Positions 37,536-46,581 of a stretch of DNA of 64,000 nucleotides are shown piece after piece (position 1 is the first letter of the stretch; the number at the start of each line of letters is the position of its first letter). The translations under genes were made by a program, and so were the position numbers. The DNA comes from an uncultured Cellvibrio sp. (GTDB lineage Bacteria > Pseudomonadota > Gammaproteobacteria > Pseudomonadales > Cellvibrionaceae), in assembly GCA_946481095.1 (NCBI GenBank), contig CAMLML010000004.1, positions 1-64,000 on the forward strand, written 5' to 3'. A model generated the notes under the pieces. The model was not told where the DNA came from. It saw only the letters and a list, made by a program, of their open reading frames with translations, and ran no database searches.

Positions 37536-37940
37536 TTAAGCTAATTCTATTGATATATAATCAAGAGTTCGAATTCCGTCAACATGCCAAATTATTTCTA
37601 TTTCCTTATCGTCTTTTTTGAACGCTGCACATTGCTCAACTCCATCATCCCAAGATTCTGTTGGGTGTCCGAAAATCTTAAGGATATCATTAAAAGAGGA
37701 ATTACAACTTAAAATGTACTCTTGTCCATTTACAACAACAGCACCATCAAATTCTTTAAATTCTCTATAACCATTCCTAAAACAAACTAATATAGAAGAA
37801 ATGTAATTATTATAAACATTTATCGAAAAGCCTCTATCTAGCTGAAGATAATTCTCATTATGGAACTCAGCAGGAATTGTAGCCCCTATTCTATAATTTA
37901 GAAGAGCTCCGATATCTAGATTAAACACCAATTTATTCAC
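37536..37940 (-). CDS. putative immunity protein for the upstream deaminase-like toxin
   Basis: The protein has 134 residues, acidic and soluble, with no signal peptide and no family I can name. Seen are EFKEFDGAVVVNGQEYIL and DDGVEQCAAFKKDDKEIEII. It starts 17 bases after the deaminase-like gene on the same strand, in the usual order of toxin then immunity. The role is inferred from context only. The sequence is more A/T-rich than the flanking core genes. Confidence 0.55.
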   Translation of the reverse strand: MNKLVFNLDIGALLNYRIGATIPAEFHNENYLQLDRGFSINVYNNYISSILVCFRNGYREFKEFDGAVVVNGQEYILSCNSSFNDILKIFGHPTESWDDGVEQCAAFKKDDKEIEIIWHVDGIRTLDYISIELA

Positions 37941-37957
37941 TTTTTCTCCAGCCCATT

Positions 37958-38653
37958 TTATTTTTTAGATTTTTCGTCTAACTTAATCTCGCGGGGAGTA
38001 ACCTTCGTTCCTTTTTCAGCAGCTGATTTCGCGGCGGTTTTAGGAGAACCTTTCGGATTACTAGCTTTCGATGGAACAACTACTTTGTCTACACCTTTTT
38101 CCATTAGTACATTAGTACAGCCGGAACAAGGTACTTGATCAACAGCTACAGTATGGGGTTTAGGTTTCCCCTCTAAATCACTTAGAACTTGCGGTTCCGC
38201 GTGGACATCTTTGTCCCGAGTCTCCCCAGGAATACTTTCCCTAACGGGAGTAAGGTTTCCATCGCCATCCCTGCCTTGTGCAAAGGTAGCATCACCATTC
38301 TCACTTTTATTTTTATCACGTCGTTCATTAACCAAGTTATTAATCATATCTTGGTCAGTGTTTGAATCTGAACTAATGGCAGAAGCATTCCCATCACTAG
38401 TCTTGCACGCACTACCAACCAAATCCGGCGAGCCGCTACTATCTTTGTATTTCGCATAACAAGCAGCTGTTACTTCGTCCTGGCTTTCTATATGGCTAAA
38501 TTCGTAACTCTCACCGGCCTGTTTAACCAAGTCCTGACAGACCGACGCTACACCTCCAACAGGCCCAACGCCGTTACAAGATTGCCAGGTGCCTGTCGCC
38601 AATACACTGGAAGCAAAAACCGAGAAAATAAATATCAATAGAAATTTGCGCAT
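37958..38653 (-). CDS. secreted deaminase-fold protein, putative toxin
   Basis: The protein has 231 residues. A Sec signal peptide (MRKFLLIFIFSVFASSVLAT) is followed by a Cys-containing domain (about 22-85), a Ser/Asp-rich linker and a C-terminal domain with cytidine-deaminase-like zinc motifs: H151-A-E153 in DVHAEPQVLSD and C176/C179 in QVPCSGCTNVL. Toxin deaminases of polymorphic toxin systems share this HAE...PCxxC pattern. AAGGAG six bases before ATG 38653 supports the start. A small gene follows 17 bases later and may encode immunity. Secretion by Sec alone, without an Rhs or T6SS carrier, would be unusual. Confidence 0.72.
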   Translation of the reverse strand: MRKFLLIFIFSVFASSVLATGTWQSCNGVGPVGGVASVCQDLVKQAGESYEFSHIESQDEVTAACYAKYKDSSGSPDLVGSACKTSDGNASAISSDSNTDQDMINNLVNERRDKNKSENGDATFAQGRDGDGNLTPVRESIPGETRDKDVHAEPQVLSDLEGKPKPHTVAVDQVPCSGCTNVLMEKGVDKVVVPSKASNPKGSPKTAAKSAAEKGTKVTPREIKLDEKSKK

Positions 38654-38751
38654 ATCCAACTCCTTTGTCTGTCGATGTCGTGACTCTTGCGATGTATTTT
38701 AAAAAAACATTACCGCACTTCTCACATTCATCGCTGTGAAAAAATCACTCT

Positions 38752-40209
38752 TTAATTCGGAAAAAATTCCGGATGGCGCTCAATTAGTTTTTTCAAACTG
38801 GTAAAACAATCAACGTCAATTGCGGTGCCGACGGATTCTTGCATGATTGAAAGGGTTTTTTCTATCGACATGGCGGCGCGGTAAGGGCGCTCGGCGGTGA
38901 TGGCGTCAAAAATATCAGCGGTGGTGATGATGCGGGTTTCCAACACAATATCCTGTGCGGTCAAACCCAGTGGATAACCTTTTCCATCCAAACGTTCGTG
39001 ATGTGCGCTGGACACTTTTGCCAGTTCATCAAAGGGCTTGATACGGCCTAAAATTTTTCCGGTATAAACGGCGTGCATTTTGACTGCTTCAAATTCTGCA
39101 TCGGTTAATCTACCGGGTTTATCCAAAATGCTGTTACTCACACCCAGCTTGCCGACATCATGCAAAAGTGCGCCGCGTTTTAGCCAGCGACGACGATGTT
39201 CGGCAATTCCCAAATCTTCTGCCAGCAGCATGGTGTAAAGACCAACACGTGCGCTGTGGCCTGCTGTGTAAGGACTTTTGACATCGATTACCTGACCAAA
39301 AGCTTCTGCAATGTCATCAAAAAAATCTTCGTCCAGTGATTTATAAAACTCACCGGGTTCAAGTGCCAAAATGGTTTTATCAATATCAGCAGAATTTAAT
39401 ATTTGCCAAAATTTTTCTTCTTTCGCCAATGCAGAAAATGCATCAACCAACTCAGGATCAAACCAGCTACCTTTGCGGGAATTAATTTCATCAATAACAC
39501 TGCTGACATCACCTGATGAATTCATAATATCGATCACTTGTGCGAGTAATGCAATACGCGAATAAATAGGAATGGCATCACCCGCCAAACCTTCAGGTCG
39601 GCCATGGCCATCGAAATGTTCATCCAGCGAATGAATACCTGATGCGACCGGTTCATCAAAACGTAAACGCCGCGCGATATCCGCACCACGGGTGCAACGT
39701 GTCTGAATTAATTCCTGCGCAATTTCATCGCCGTGCGCAAAAATATCCGCAAGTGCTTTAAAGCGGGACACCATACCCGCCGCCGTTCCTGTATGGCGCA
39801 AAACAAATCGCAATACTTGCGGCAAACTGCCATCTACCCATTTGAAATCACGTTTGAATGTCAGGTCGTCCGTCAAATAAAGTTCGCAAATACGCGAGGC
39901 ATTGCTGCTACAGCCCAAATCCTTGAGCAGCAACACGTAATAGAGTTGCCACAGTTGCTCTGACGGCAAACCGATTTTTTGGCCGATATTCATGCCAATC
40001 CAGCAACAGCGAATGCAATGGCCCTCAGGCTGCCCTTCGGTAATATCCAGGGCATAACTGAGTGCACTCATCAATTCTGACAATTTCAGGTTTTCCACGG
40101 CATTGCCCACATAAGTCATCAGCCAAAAGTGTTGACCATAAATCTGCTGCCCGCCAATCATCATGCTGTAAAGAATCTTTGTTCCTGAATTACTGACATC
40201 CCTTGTCAT
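38752..40209 (-). CDS. tandem HD-GYP-type protein
   Basis: The protein has about 485 residues. The C-terminal half is an intact HD-GYP domain: LLHDVGKLGVSNSIL, AHHERLDGKGYPLGL. The N-terminal half looks like a decayed second copy: LKDLGCSSNASRIC in place of the HD motif and SLDEHFDGHGRPEGLAGDAI in place of the GYP motif (GRP). It probably cleaves cyclic di-GMP with one active site, the other being sensory or structural. The start is uncertain; ATG 40209 gives the most plausible N-terminus. It is divergent from uvrA with a gap of 67 bases. Confidence 0.85.
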   Translation of the reverse strand: MTRDVSNSGTKILYSMMIGGQQIYGQHFWLMTYVGNAVENLKLSELMSALSYALDITEGQPEGHCIRCCWIGMNIGQKIGLPSEQLWQLYYVLLLKDLGCSSNASRICELYLTDDLTFKRDFKWVDGSLPQVLRFVLRHTGTAAGMVSRFKALADIFAHGDEIAQELIQTRCTRGADIARRLRFDEPVASGIHSLDEHFDGHGRPEGLAGDAIPIYSRIALLAQVIDIMNSSGDVSSVIDEINSRKGSWFDPELVDAFSALAKEEKFWQILNSADIDKTILALEPGEFYKSLDEDFFDDIAEAFGQVIDVKSPYTAGHSARVGLYTMLLAEDLGIAEHRRRWLKRGALLHDVGKLGVSNSILDKPGRLTDAEFEAVKMHAVYTGKILGRIKPFDELAKVSSAHHERLDGKGYPLGLTAQDIVLETRIITTADIFDAITAERPYRAAMSIEKTLSIMQESVGTAIDVDCFTSLKKLIERHPEFFPN

Positions 40210-40276
40210 GAGTATCACGTATATAATCCGCCTGTTTTGCTTCAGGCATTTGATTTTCAGCAGATGAGAGAAATTG

Positions 40277-43120
40277 ATGGATACCATTCTGGTTCGCGGT
40301 GCACGTACACACAATTTGAAAAATGTTGATCTGGATATTCCACGCGACAAGTTAGTCGTGATTACCGGGCCATCGGGTTCAGGCAAATCCTCCCTTGCGT
40401 TTGACACTCTCTATGCAGAAGGTCAAAGACGCTATGTGGAATCCCTGTCCACTTATGCACGCCAGTTTTTATCCATGATGGAAAAACCCGATGTCGATCA
40501 TGTTGAAGGATTAAGCCCCGCCATTTCTATCGAACAAAAATCCACTTCACACAACCCGCGTTCAACTGTCGGCACCATTACCGAAATTTATGATTACCTG
40601 CGTTTACTTTATGCACGTGTGGGCGAACCCCGCTGCCCTACACATGATTTGCCGTTGGCTGCACAAACTATCAGCGAAATGGTGGATACCGTTTTAGCTT
40701 TGCCTAAAGACACCAAGTTAATGCTGATTGCACCGGTGGTGCGCGACCGTAAAGGCGAACATCAACATGTGTTTGATCAATTAAAACGCGATGGATTTAT
40801 TCGTGTGCGTGTCGATGGCACATTGTGTGATTTAGATGACACACCCAAACTCGACAAAAAGAAAAAACACAGTATTGATGTGGTGATTGATCGCTTCAAA
40901 GTGCGCGACGATTTGAAATTACGTTTGGCAGAATCCTTTGAAACCGCTTTGCGTTTAGGTGAAGGATTGGCGGGTATTAGTTATATGGATGGTGACGGCG
41001 AAGACAGATTGTTTTCCGCACGTCATGCTTGCCCGATTTGTGATTACAGTTTGACAGAATTGGAACCGCGTTTATTTTCATTTAATAATCCGGCGGGCGC
41101 TTGCCCTACTTGTGATGGTTTAGGCGTTCATCAATTTTTTGATGAAGATAAAGTGATTCAGGATGAAAGTTTAAGTTTGGCCGAGGGCGCCATTCGCGGC
41201 TGGGATAAACGCAATGTCTATTATTTTCATATGTTGTCATCACTCGCCGAACATTATGGTTTTAAAATTGATGCACCCTGGAACAAATTAAAAGCCAAAC
41301 ATCGTGAAGCGATTTTATATGGATCAGGCGACGACGAAATTGAATTTAATTATATAAATGATCGCGGCGATGTTTATCGTCGCACCCATACGTTTGAAGG
41401 CGTATTGAACAATATGGAACGGCGTTATCGCGACACCGAATCCAATTCAGTGCGCGAAGATTTGATTCGCTTTTTATCGACACAACCTTGCCCCGATTGT
41501 CACGGCACACGCTTGCGCACCGAAGCGCGCCATGTGTTTATCGACGGTAAAAATTTACCGTCGATTACTGAATTACCGATTGCCGATGCGCTTACCTATT
41601 ATCAACAATTGCAATTCAGCGGTAGAAAAGCGGGCATTGCCGATAAAATTTTAAAAGAATTACGTGAGCGTTTAGGATTTTTGGTTGATGTGGGTTTGAA
41701 TTATTTAACACTCAGTCGCAGCGCAGAAACCTTATCCGGTGGCGAGGCACAACGCATTCGTTTAGCCAGCCAAATTGGTGCGGGGCTTGTCGGCGTTATG
41801 TATATTCTCGACGAACCCTCAATCGGTTTGCATCAACGCGACAACGAACGTTTATTGAAAACACTCACACATCTACGCGATTTGGGTAACACCGTGATTG
41901 TGGTGGAGCATGACGAAGATGCGATTCGATTGGCAGATCATGTAATTGATATTGGCCCAGGCGCCGGTGTACACGGCGGACAAATTATCGCGCAGGGAAA
42001 AGTAAAAGATATTATGAATACGCCGGAATCCATTACCGGACAATATTTAAGTGGTGCCAAACAAATTGCGATTCCGTCTGTGCGTCACTCGGCACGTGAT
42101 AAACAGTGGTTAAAACTGGTCGGCGCCAAAGGCAATAATTTGCAAAATGTCACATTGGAAATTCCTTACGGTGTGATGACTTGTGTGACCGGTGTTTCCG
42201 GCTCCGGAAAATCAACGTTAATTAATGGCACTTTATTTCCACTCGCTGCCACTGCGCTAAATGGTGCAAGCACACTCGCTCCCGAAGCACATGAAAAAAT
42301 TATCGGTTTGGATTTATTTGATAAATGTGTCGATATAGATCAAAGTCCGATTGGTCGCACACCAAGATCAAATCCTGCAACCTACACACAAATTTTTACA
42401 CCGATTCGTGAATTATTTGCGGGCACACAAGAAGCGCGCTCACGCGGTTATCAACCGGGTCGTTTCAGTTTCAACGTGAAAGGCGGACGCTGCGAAGCCT
42501 GTGAAGGTGATGGCGTCACCAAAGTTGAAATGCATTTTTTACCGGATGTTTATGTTCCCTGCGATGTGTGCAAAGGCAAACGCTACAATCGCGAAACATT
42601 AGACGTGCAATACAAAGGAAAAAATATTCATCAAGTATTGGAAATGACAGTAGAAGACGCGCGACAATTTTTTGATGCGGTGCCCGCAATTGCCAATAAA
42701 TTACAAACCTTGCTTGATGTAGGTTTGGGTTACATTTGTTTGGGCCAATCCGCTACCACTTTATCCGGCGGTGAAGCCCAACGCGTAAAACTCGCCAAAG
42801 AATTATCCAAACGCGATACGGGAAAAACACTTTATATTCTCGACGAACCAACCACCGGCTTACACTTTTACGACATCCAACAATTACTGAATGTATTGCA
42901 TCGCTTACGCGACCACGGCAACACCGTAGTAGTGATTGAACACAATCTTGATGTGATTAAAACGGCTGACTGGATTGTGGATTTGGGACCCGAAGGCGGC
43001 AGTGGTGGCGGCCAAATAATTGCCACCGGCACACCAGAAGATGTTGCAAAAAATCCGGCATCACACACCGGAAAATTTTTAGCGAATATGTTGAAAGTGA
43101 AAAAGAAAACCAAAAAATAA
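40277..43120 (+). CDS. uvrA: excinuclease ABC subunit UvrA
   Basis: The protein has 947 residues. Two ABC ATPase modules are seen, with Walker [20 protein letters not shown] and [15 protein letters not shown], and signatures [14 protein letters not shown] and [14 protein letters not shown]. Two zinc modules (CPICDYS...CPTCDGLG and CEACEGDG...CDVCKGKRY) are present. UvrA detects DNA damage in nucleotide excision repair. ATG 40277 is preferred over TTG 40274. Confidence 0.97.
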   Translation: MDTILVRGARTHNLKNVDLDIPRDKLVVITGPSGSGKSSLAFDTLYAEGQRRYVESLSTYARQFLSMMEKPDVDHVEGLSPAISIEQKSTSHNPRSTVGTITEIYDYLRLLYARVGEPRCPTHDLPLAAQTISEMVDTVLALPKDTKLMLIAPVVRDRKGEHQHVFDQLKRDGFIRVRVDGTLCDLDDTPKLDKKKKHSIDVVIDRFKVRDDLKLRLAESFETALRLGEGLAGISYMDGDGEDRLFSARHACPICDYSLTELEPRLFSFNNPAGACPTCDGLGVHQFFDEDKVIQDESLSLAEGAIRGWDKRNVYYFHMLSSLAEHYGFKIDAPWNKLKAKHREAILYGSGDDEIEFNYINDRGDVYRRTHTFEGVLNNMERRYRDTESNSVREDLIRFLSTQPCPDCHGTRLRTEARHVFIDGKNLPSITELPIADALTYYQQLQFSGRKAGIADKILKELRERLGFLVDVGLNYLTLSRSAETLSGGEAQRIRLASQIGAGLVGVMYILDEPSIGLHQRDNERLLKTLTHLRDLGNTVIVVEHDEDAIRLADHVIDIGPGAGVHGGQIIAQGKVKDIMNTPESITGQYLSGAKQIAIPSVRHSARDKQWLKLVGAKGNNLQNVTLEIPYGVMTCVTGVSGSGKSTLINGTLFPLAATALNGASTLAPEAHEKIIGLDLFDKCVDIDQSPIGRTPRSNPATYTQIFTPIRELFAGTQEARSRGYQPGRFSFNVKGGRCEACEGDGVTKVEMHFLPDVYVPCDVCKGKRYNRETLDVQYKGKNIHQVLEMTVEDARQFFDAVPAIANKLQTLLDVGLGYICLGQSATTLSGGEAQRVKLAKELSKRDTGKTLYILDEPTTGLHFYDIQQLLNVLHRLRDHGNTVVVIEHNLDVIKTADWIVDLGPEGGSGGGQIIATGTPEDVAKNPASHTGKFLANMLKVKKKTKK

Positions 43121-43172
43121 TCGTCATCCCTGCGAATAATCACATGGATGTGATTATTCGCAAGGATGACGA
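43121..43172. repeat. near-perfect 52-base palindrome after uvrA
   Basis: Two 25-base arms pair with one mismatch around a GG centre. The outer ends (TCGTCATCC / GGATGACGA) match family 1 repeats, but the inner part (TGCGAATAATCACAT) does not. It follows the uvrA stop directly and precedes the convergent MgtC-like gene, so it may end both transcripts. Confidence 0.85.
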
Positions 43173-43215
43173 AGTGAAATTAAACAAAAATAGATTCGTG
43201 CAAAGGTCTCTAATA

Positions 43216-43692
43216 CTATTTCTTTTCTGTTTTGGATTGAATCAAGGGCACCACCGAAAGAACGAATAAAGCCACAATAGTGCTGAGCACTGCTGTGGAC
43301 TCTCGCCCCAGTCCTGCAGCAACACCTATGGCAGCAGTCACCCAAATACCCGCTGCAGTGGTTAATCCCCTGGCCTCAGTTTGTCGAGTTCCCATGATAA
43401 TTGCTCCTGCACCCAGAAAGCCGATACCCGCCGTCAAACCCTGCAACACCCGGCTTATATCAGCAATGGATGCACCCGCTTGTTGTGGAATCAAAACAAA
43501 CAACGCCGCACCAATTGCAACCATCATATGAGTTCTCACACCCGCACTTTTACCTTGCCGCTGCCTTTCATAACCCAAGAGTCCACCCAGAACTGCTGCG
43601 ACTGTCAGTCGCACTATGATGCGAGTAATTTGCGTCGCATCCGGGATGTCAGAAAACTCGGACTGCACCGTACCCCATACTTCTTGCCACAT
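43216..43692 (-). CDS. MgtC/SapB family membrane protein
   Basis: The protein has about 158 residues with four to five hydrophobic segments. Family motifs are RLTVAAVLGGLLGYERQRQG, GVRTHMMVAIGAALFVLIPQ and GLTAGIGFLGAGAIIMGT. MgtC relatives affect magnesium adaptation and intracellular survival; the exact role is unclear. ATG 43692 is chosen because GAGG lies six bases before it; ATG 43704 and GTG 43713 are alternatives. Confidence 0.88.
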   Translation of the reverse strand: MWQEVWGTVQSEFSDIPDATQITRIIVRLTVAAVLGGLLGYERQRQGKSAGVRTHMMVAIGAALFVLIPQQAGASIADISRVLQGLTAGIGFLGAGAIIMGTRQTEARGLTTAAGIWVTAAIGVAAGLGRESTAVLSTIVALFVLSVVPLIQSKTEKK

Positions 43693-43713
43693 AACAAACC
43701 TCATGAAATCCAC

Positions 43714-44021
43714 GTTTTATTACAAAATACCCTAACGTCTTGAATCAATGGGCACTCGGTGTGAACTATATCCAACCACTGGCGCAATAGTCACCGCCTT
43801 CCTTTTACTGCCTTCATTCACCTGCTAGGCTCTCGTTATTCTCAGGTATTAAAACCAGCGCCTGATGTTTTGGATGTTGTTGATAAATAATTGGATGTGT
43901 TTTTTGTGGTTTTGAAAATATGCGTAGGTCTGGTTTGTGCTCCAAAGCGGAAGTTCAATTTTGCAGTGATATTCCAAGTTATCGATGTCCAGACTAACAG
44001 TAACCCAATACCCGGATTTTT
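43714..44021. other. 308-base gap before the reverse transcriptase genes
   Basis: No gene is seen. The right part, 43955-44010, contains CAATTTTGCAGTGATATTCC, which resembles CAATTTTGCAGTAACTTCGG at 48158-48177, upstream of the YheU-like gene. It may carry the promoter or a non-coding RNA for the following system. The left part holds nothing recognisable. Confidence 0.4.
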
Positions 44022-45659
44022 ATGCAAGAAGTTAAACTAGTTCATTTTATTAGAGCTGCTGAAGATATTGGTTCACATGGTGACAACGATATGTTGCCGT
44101 TCGATATAGATAATAGGTTCATATCAGATCAGAAAGAACAGCTTGCTAAAGTTGCGTTTGATCTTTTCAGTGATCTTGAAAAAAGTGGATCTAAAAATGC
44201 AAAAAATACAATAAATGCACTTAACTTATTTACGGAACGTTTGTTGTCGCCAACCGGATCAAGTGGTTTTAGAATATCAACAAAAATACATCCTTTCTGG
44301 AATATATATTTAAACGCTTTAGCTATAGCAATAGCTGAAGAAAACGAAAAACACAGAAGTGACTTCGTGCACTCATATAGGTTTTTAAATACAGGTGAAA
44401 GTATCTTTGATAGAGAAAAATCTTGGAGAGCATATAAAGAAGCAACTATAAAAAATCCAGCTTTAAAAAACCCGAATGCTTACGTAGTTCAAACTGACAT
44501 TTCCAGTTTCTATGAACACATTTACCATCATAGAATCGAGAATTGTATAGCTGATCTCTTTAGTGAAAATTCAACGGTAGCCACCCAAGTTGATCGGTTG
44601 CTTAGCAAAATTGCATCTGGCCGATCGTTTGGCCTCCCTGTTGGCGGGCAGTGCTCTCGAATTTTGGCAGAACTGTTAATGACATCTATTGATCAACTGA
44701 TGACCCAATCAGGTGTTATTTGGCATAGATATGTAGACGACTTTACGTTAATTGCAGAAAACCAAGCGGATGCTTATAGATCCTTATCTATACTTTCAAA
44801 TGCACTCGCAGATTACGGCTTATCTCTTAATAGATCTAAAACCACAATATTGAAGGCGCAACACTATGAAAATTTTGTATATGCACAATTATTTTCTAAT
44901 GATGACAACGCGAGTAAGCTTAAAGAAATTGACTTGCATTTCGACCCTTACTCAGATAACCCACATGAAGATTATGAAAATTTGGTCGATGCAGTTAATC
45001 AAATTAATATACAAAATTTACTTAGTCTTGAAATAGATAAGAGCCAACCTGATAGTTTTCTGATAGCTCAAATAAGTAGAACACTTAAACTGCATGAGCC
45101 TCAAGTGGCTTTGAGCTTGTGTAGAACACTACTTATGCCTAAAAATTTACATTCATTCAGAGGGTCATGGTCTACGATTATTCGTGGGATAAATTCGCTA
45201 AGATCTGAACCAAAATACGAGAGCATTTTTTATCAGATTGACTTGTTGATTGATGAAGTTATTGTAACATCTGAGCATCTGTTGCTTCCGGAAACAAATT
45301 GCTTACATTTTCTTAGGCTATTGAGACATTCAAAGACCGAATTGAGGTCAAAGTATGTTTTTCAACAAGTTTTCAATAGAACAAGTTCAAATACCCTTAA
45401 GCGAGCATGTGTAGATTGCTTGAGGCAATGGAAAGATAGGCCATCTTTTAATCACATCAGAAATACTTGGTCTAATTTGCATCCAGAGGTTCAAAGAATG
45501 TTTTGGCTTGCTTCATTTAAGTTTGGTGATGAAGGTCATCACTTCAGAAATCAAGTAAAAAATTCGATTTCGTACTTATGGAAACTTGGCTTTGAGAAGC
45601 AGGGCAACTCATCTTTTGAATCGCTGTATATAAAATGGGTAGAAACCAGTGAGATTTAA
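44022..45659 (+). CDS. reverse transcriptase, YVDD type, putative antiphage (RT1)
   Basis: The protein has 545 residues. RT motif A is QTDISSFYEHIYHH (Asp159), motif B LPVGGQCSRILAELL (205-219) and motif C HRYVDDFTLIA (YVDD 237-240). The catalytic aspartates are intact. After about residue 290 an all-helical region of about 250 residues follows, as in Abi/UG-class defence reverse transcriptases. No maturase, endonuclease or integrase domain is seen, which argues against a group II intron or retroelement. Its 3' end overlaps the nuclease-like gene by 11 bases. The exact UG class cannot be told by eye. Confidence 0.88.
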   Translation: MQEVKLVHFIRAAEDIGSHGDNDMLPFDIDNRFISDQKEQLAKVAFDLFSDLEKSGSKNAKNTINALNLFTERLLSPTGSSGFRISTKIHPFWNIYLNALAIAIAEENEKHRSDFVHSYRFLNTGESIFDREKSWRAYKEATIKNPALKNPNAYVVQTDISSFYEHIYHHRIENCIADLFSENSTVATQVDRLLSKIASGRSFGLPVGGQCSRILAELLMTSIDQLMTQSGVIWHRYVDDFTLIAENQADAYRSLSILSNALADYGLSLNRSKTTILKAQHYENFVYAQLFSNDDNASKLKEIDLHFDPYSDNPHEDYENLVDAVNQINIQNLLSLEIDKSQPDSFLIAQISRTLKLHEPQVALSLCRTLLMPKNLHSFRGSWSTIIRGINSLRSEPKYESIFYQIDLLIDEVIVTSEHLLLPETNCLHFLRLLRHSKTELRSKYVFQQVFNRTSSNTLKRACVDCLRQWKDRPSFNHIRNTWSNLHPEVQRMFWLASFKFGDEGHHFRNQVKNSISYLWKLGFEKQGNSSFESLYIKWVETSEI

Positions 45660-46410
45660 TAGACTGCCGGTTAAGGATCCGAGAACTGTCGCTAGGGATA
45701 TACCTGGAATATGCGATCTACTTTTCCCGCAACTACTTCCTTCTATTATCACTTACCTCAATCGCCAAGCGAAGAGCGTTCCGAATTGCGAGGCTGTTTC
45801 TGCAGCACTAATTAGGAAGGCATCAACAAATGCGGCAATGTTATTTGAGGTCGCATATGCGAGAGTTGAACAAATTCTCAATAACGAAACTGCGGAAAAA
45901 TGGGATCTTTGTTTAAAAGTTGCACTTGAAAGGCAATCAAAATATTTCGATGCTGAGCTGCCGGAGACTCTAACTGAAAATGATATTGATGTTATTAGAG
46001 TAACATCAAATAATCTTATTGCCACATTTCGAATGTTGGAAAAACAAAAACATCTTTCGATACAATCTTCGCCTTTTATTCCTGGCTATCAATGGATTTC
46101 AAATGGAGTGGGAGATTTTTCAATAGGCAATACACTGATAGAAGTGAAATGTACAAATAAGAATTTTGGATCGGCTGACTTTAGACAGTTATTGATCTAC
46201 TGGCTATTGAGCTATTCTGGTTCTCTTGAGGATAAATCACAAGAGTGGATGAAAGCCATTCTTATAAATCCTAGATTAAATAAATACATAGACATTGATT
46301 TTAATGAGCTAATTAATTTTTCTGCTGGAGGATTGTCAAAACTTGAGATATATAAATTTTTTGAGGCAATCGCATCCGACTATAGTGGAAAAATTGAAAG
46401 GGGAAATTAG
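45649..46410 (+). CDS. PD-(D/E)XK-like nuclease associated with RT1
   Basis: The protein has 253 residues. The start is GTG 45649 inside the end of RT1, so translation is probably coupled. The N-terminal 130 residues are helical. The C-terminal part has GVGDFSIGNTLIEVKCTNKN, with Asp156 and E165-V-K167, then RQLLIYWLLSY with Gln180. This is the D...ExK...Q pattern of the restriction-endonuclease-like fold. It may be the effector, or may process nucleic acid made by the reverse transcriptases. The assignment is from motif spacing only. The sequence is visibly A/T-rich. Confidence 0.7.
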   Translation: MRFNRLPVKDPRTVARDIPGICDLLFPQLLPSIITYLNRQAKSVPNCEAVSAALIRKASTNAAMLFEVAYARVEQILNNETAEKWDLCLKVALERQSKYFDAELPETLTENDIDVIRVTSNNLIATFRMLEKQKHLSIQSSPFIPGYQWISNGVGDFSIGNTLIEVKCTNKNFGSADFRQLLIYWLLSYSGSLEDKSQEWMKAILINPRLNKYIDIDFNELINFSAGGLSKLEIYKFFEAIASDYSGKIERGN

Positions 46411-46581
46411 GGTTTGTGCAACTTAATTTTAACCCAGCTCAAGACGACACTAGCCGTAATGCGATGTAATCGACCTAAATCCAGTTTTGGGTAGCTCCCG
46501 AGCAGTAGGCATTAGATTGTAAAAATATTTCAGATCAGATTTTGATGATAGTCACGCGATTGAATGTGAGCCTTTAAAGTT
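46411..46581. other. 171-base intergenic segment with repeated signature, possible non-coding RNA
   Basis: No gene is seen. The core GCCGTAATGCGATGTAATCG (46453-46472) recurs nearly unchanged at 48129-48152 after the second reverse transcriptase. Known DRT systems often carry a structured RNA next to the reverse transcriptase, so this is a candidate site; no fold was computed. Confidence 0.45.

Noticed and set aside
43842..44027. Minus-strand frame of 61 codons before RT1
   Set aside because: It has no RBS and no similarity, and lies across the probable promoter of RT1.
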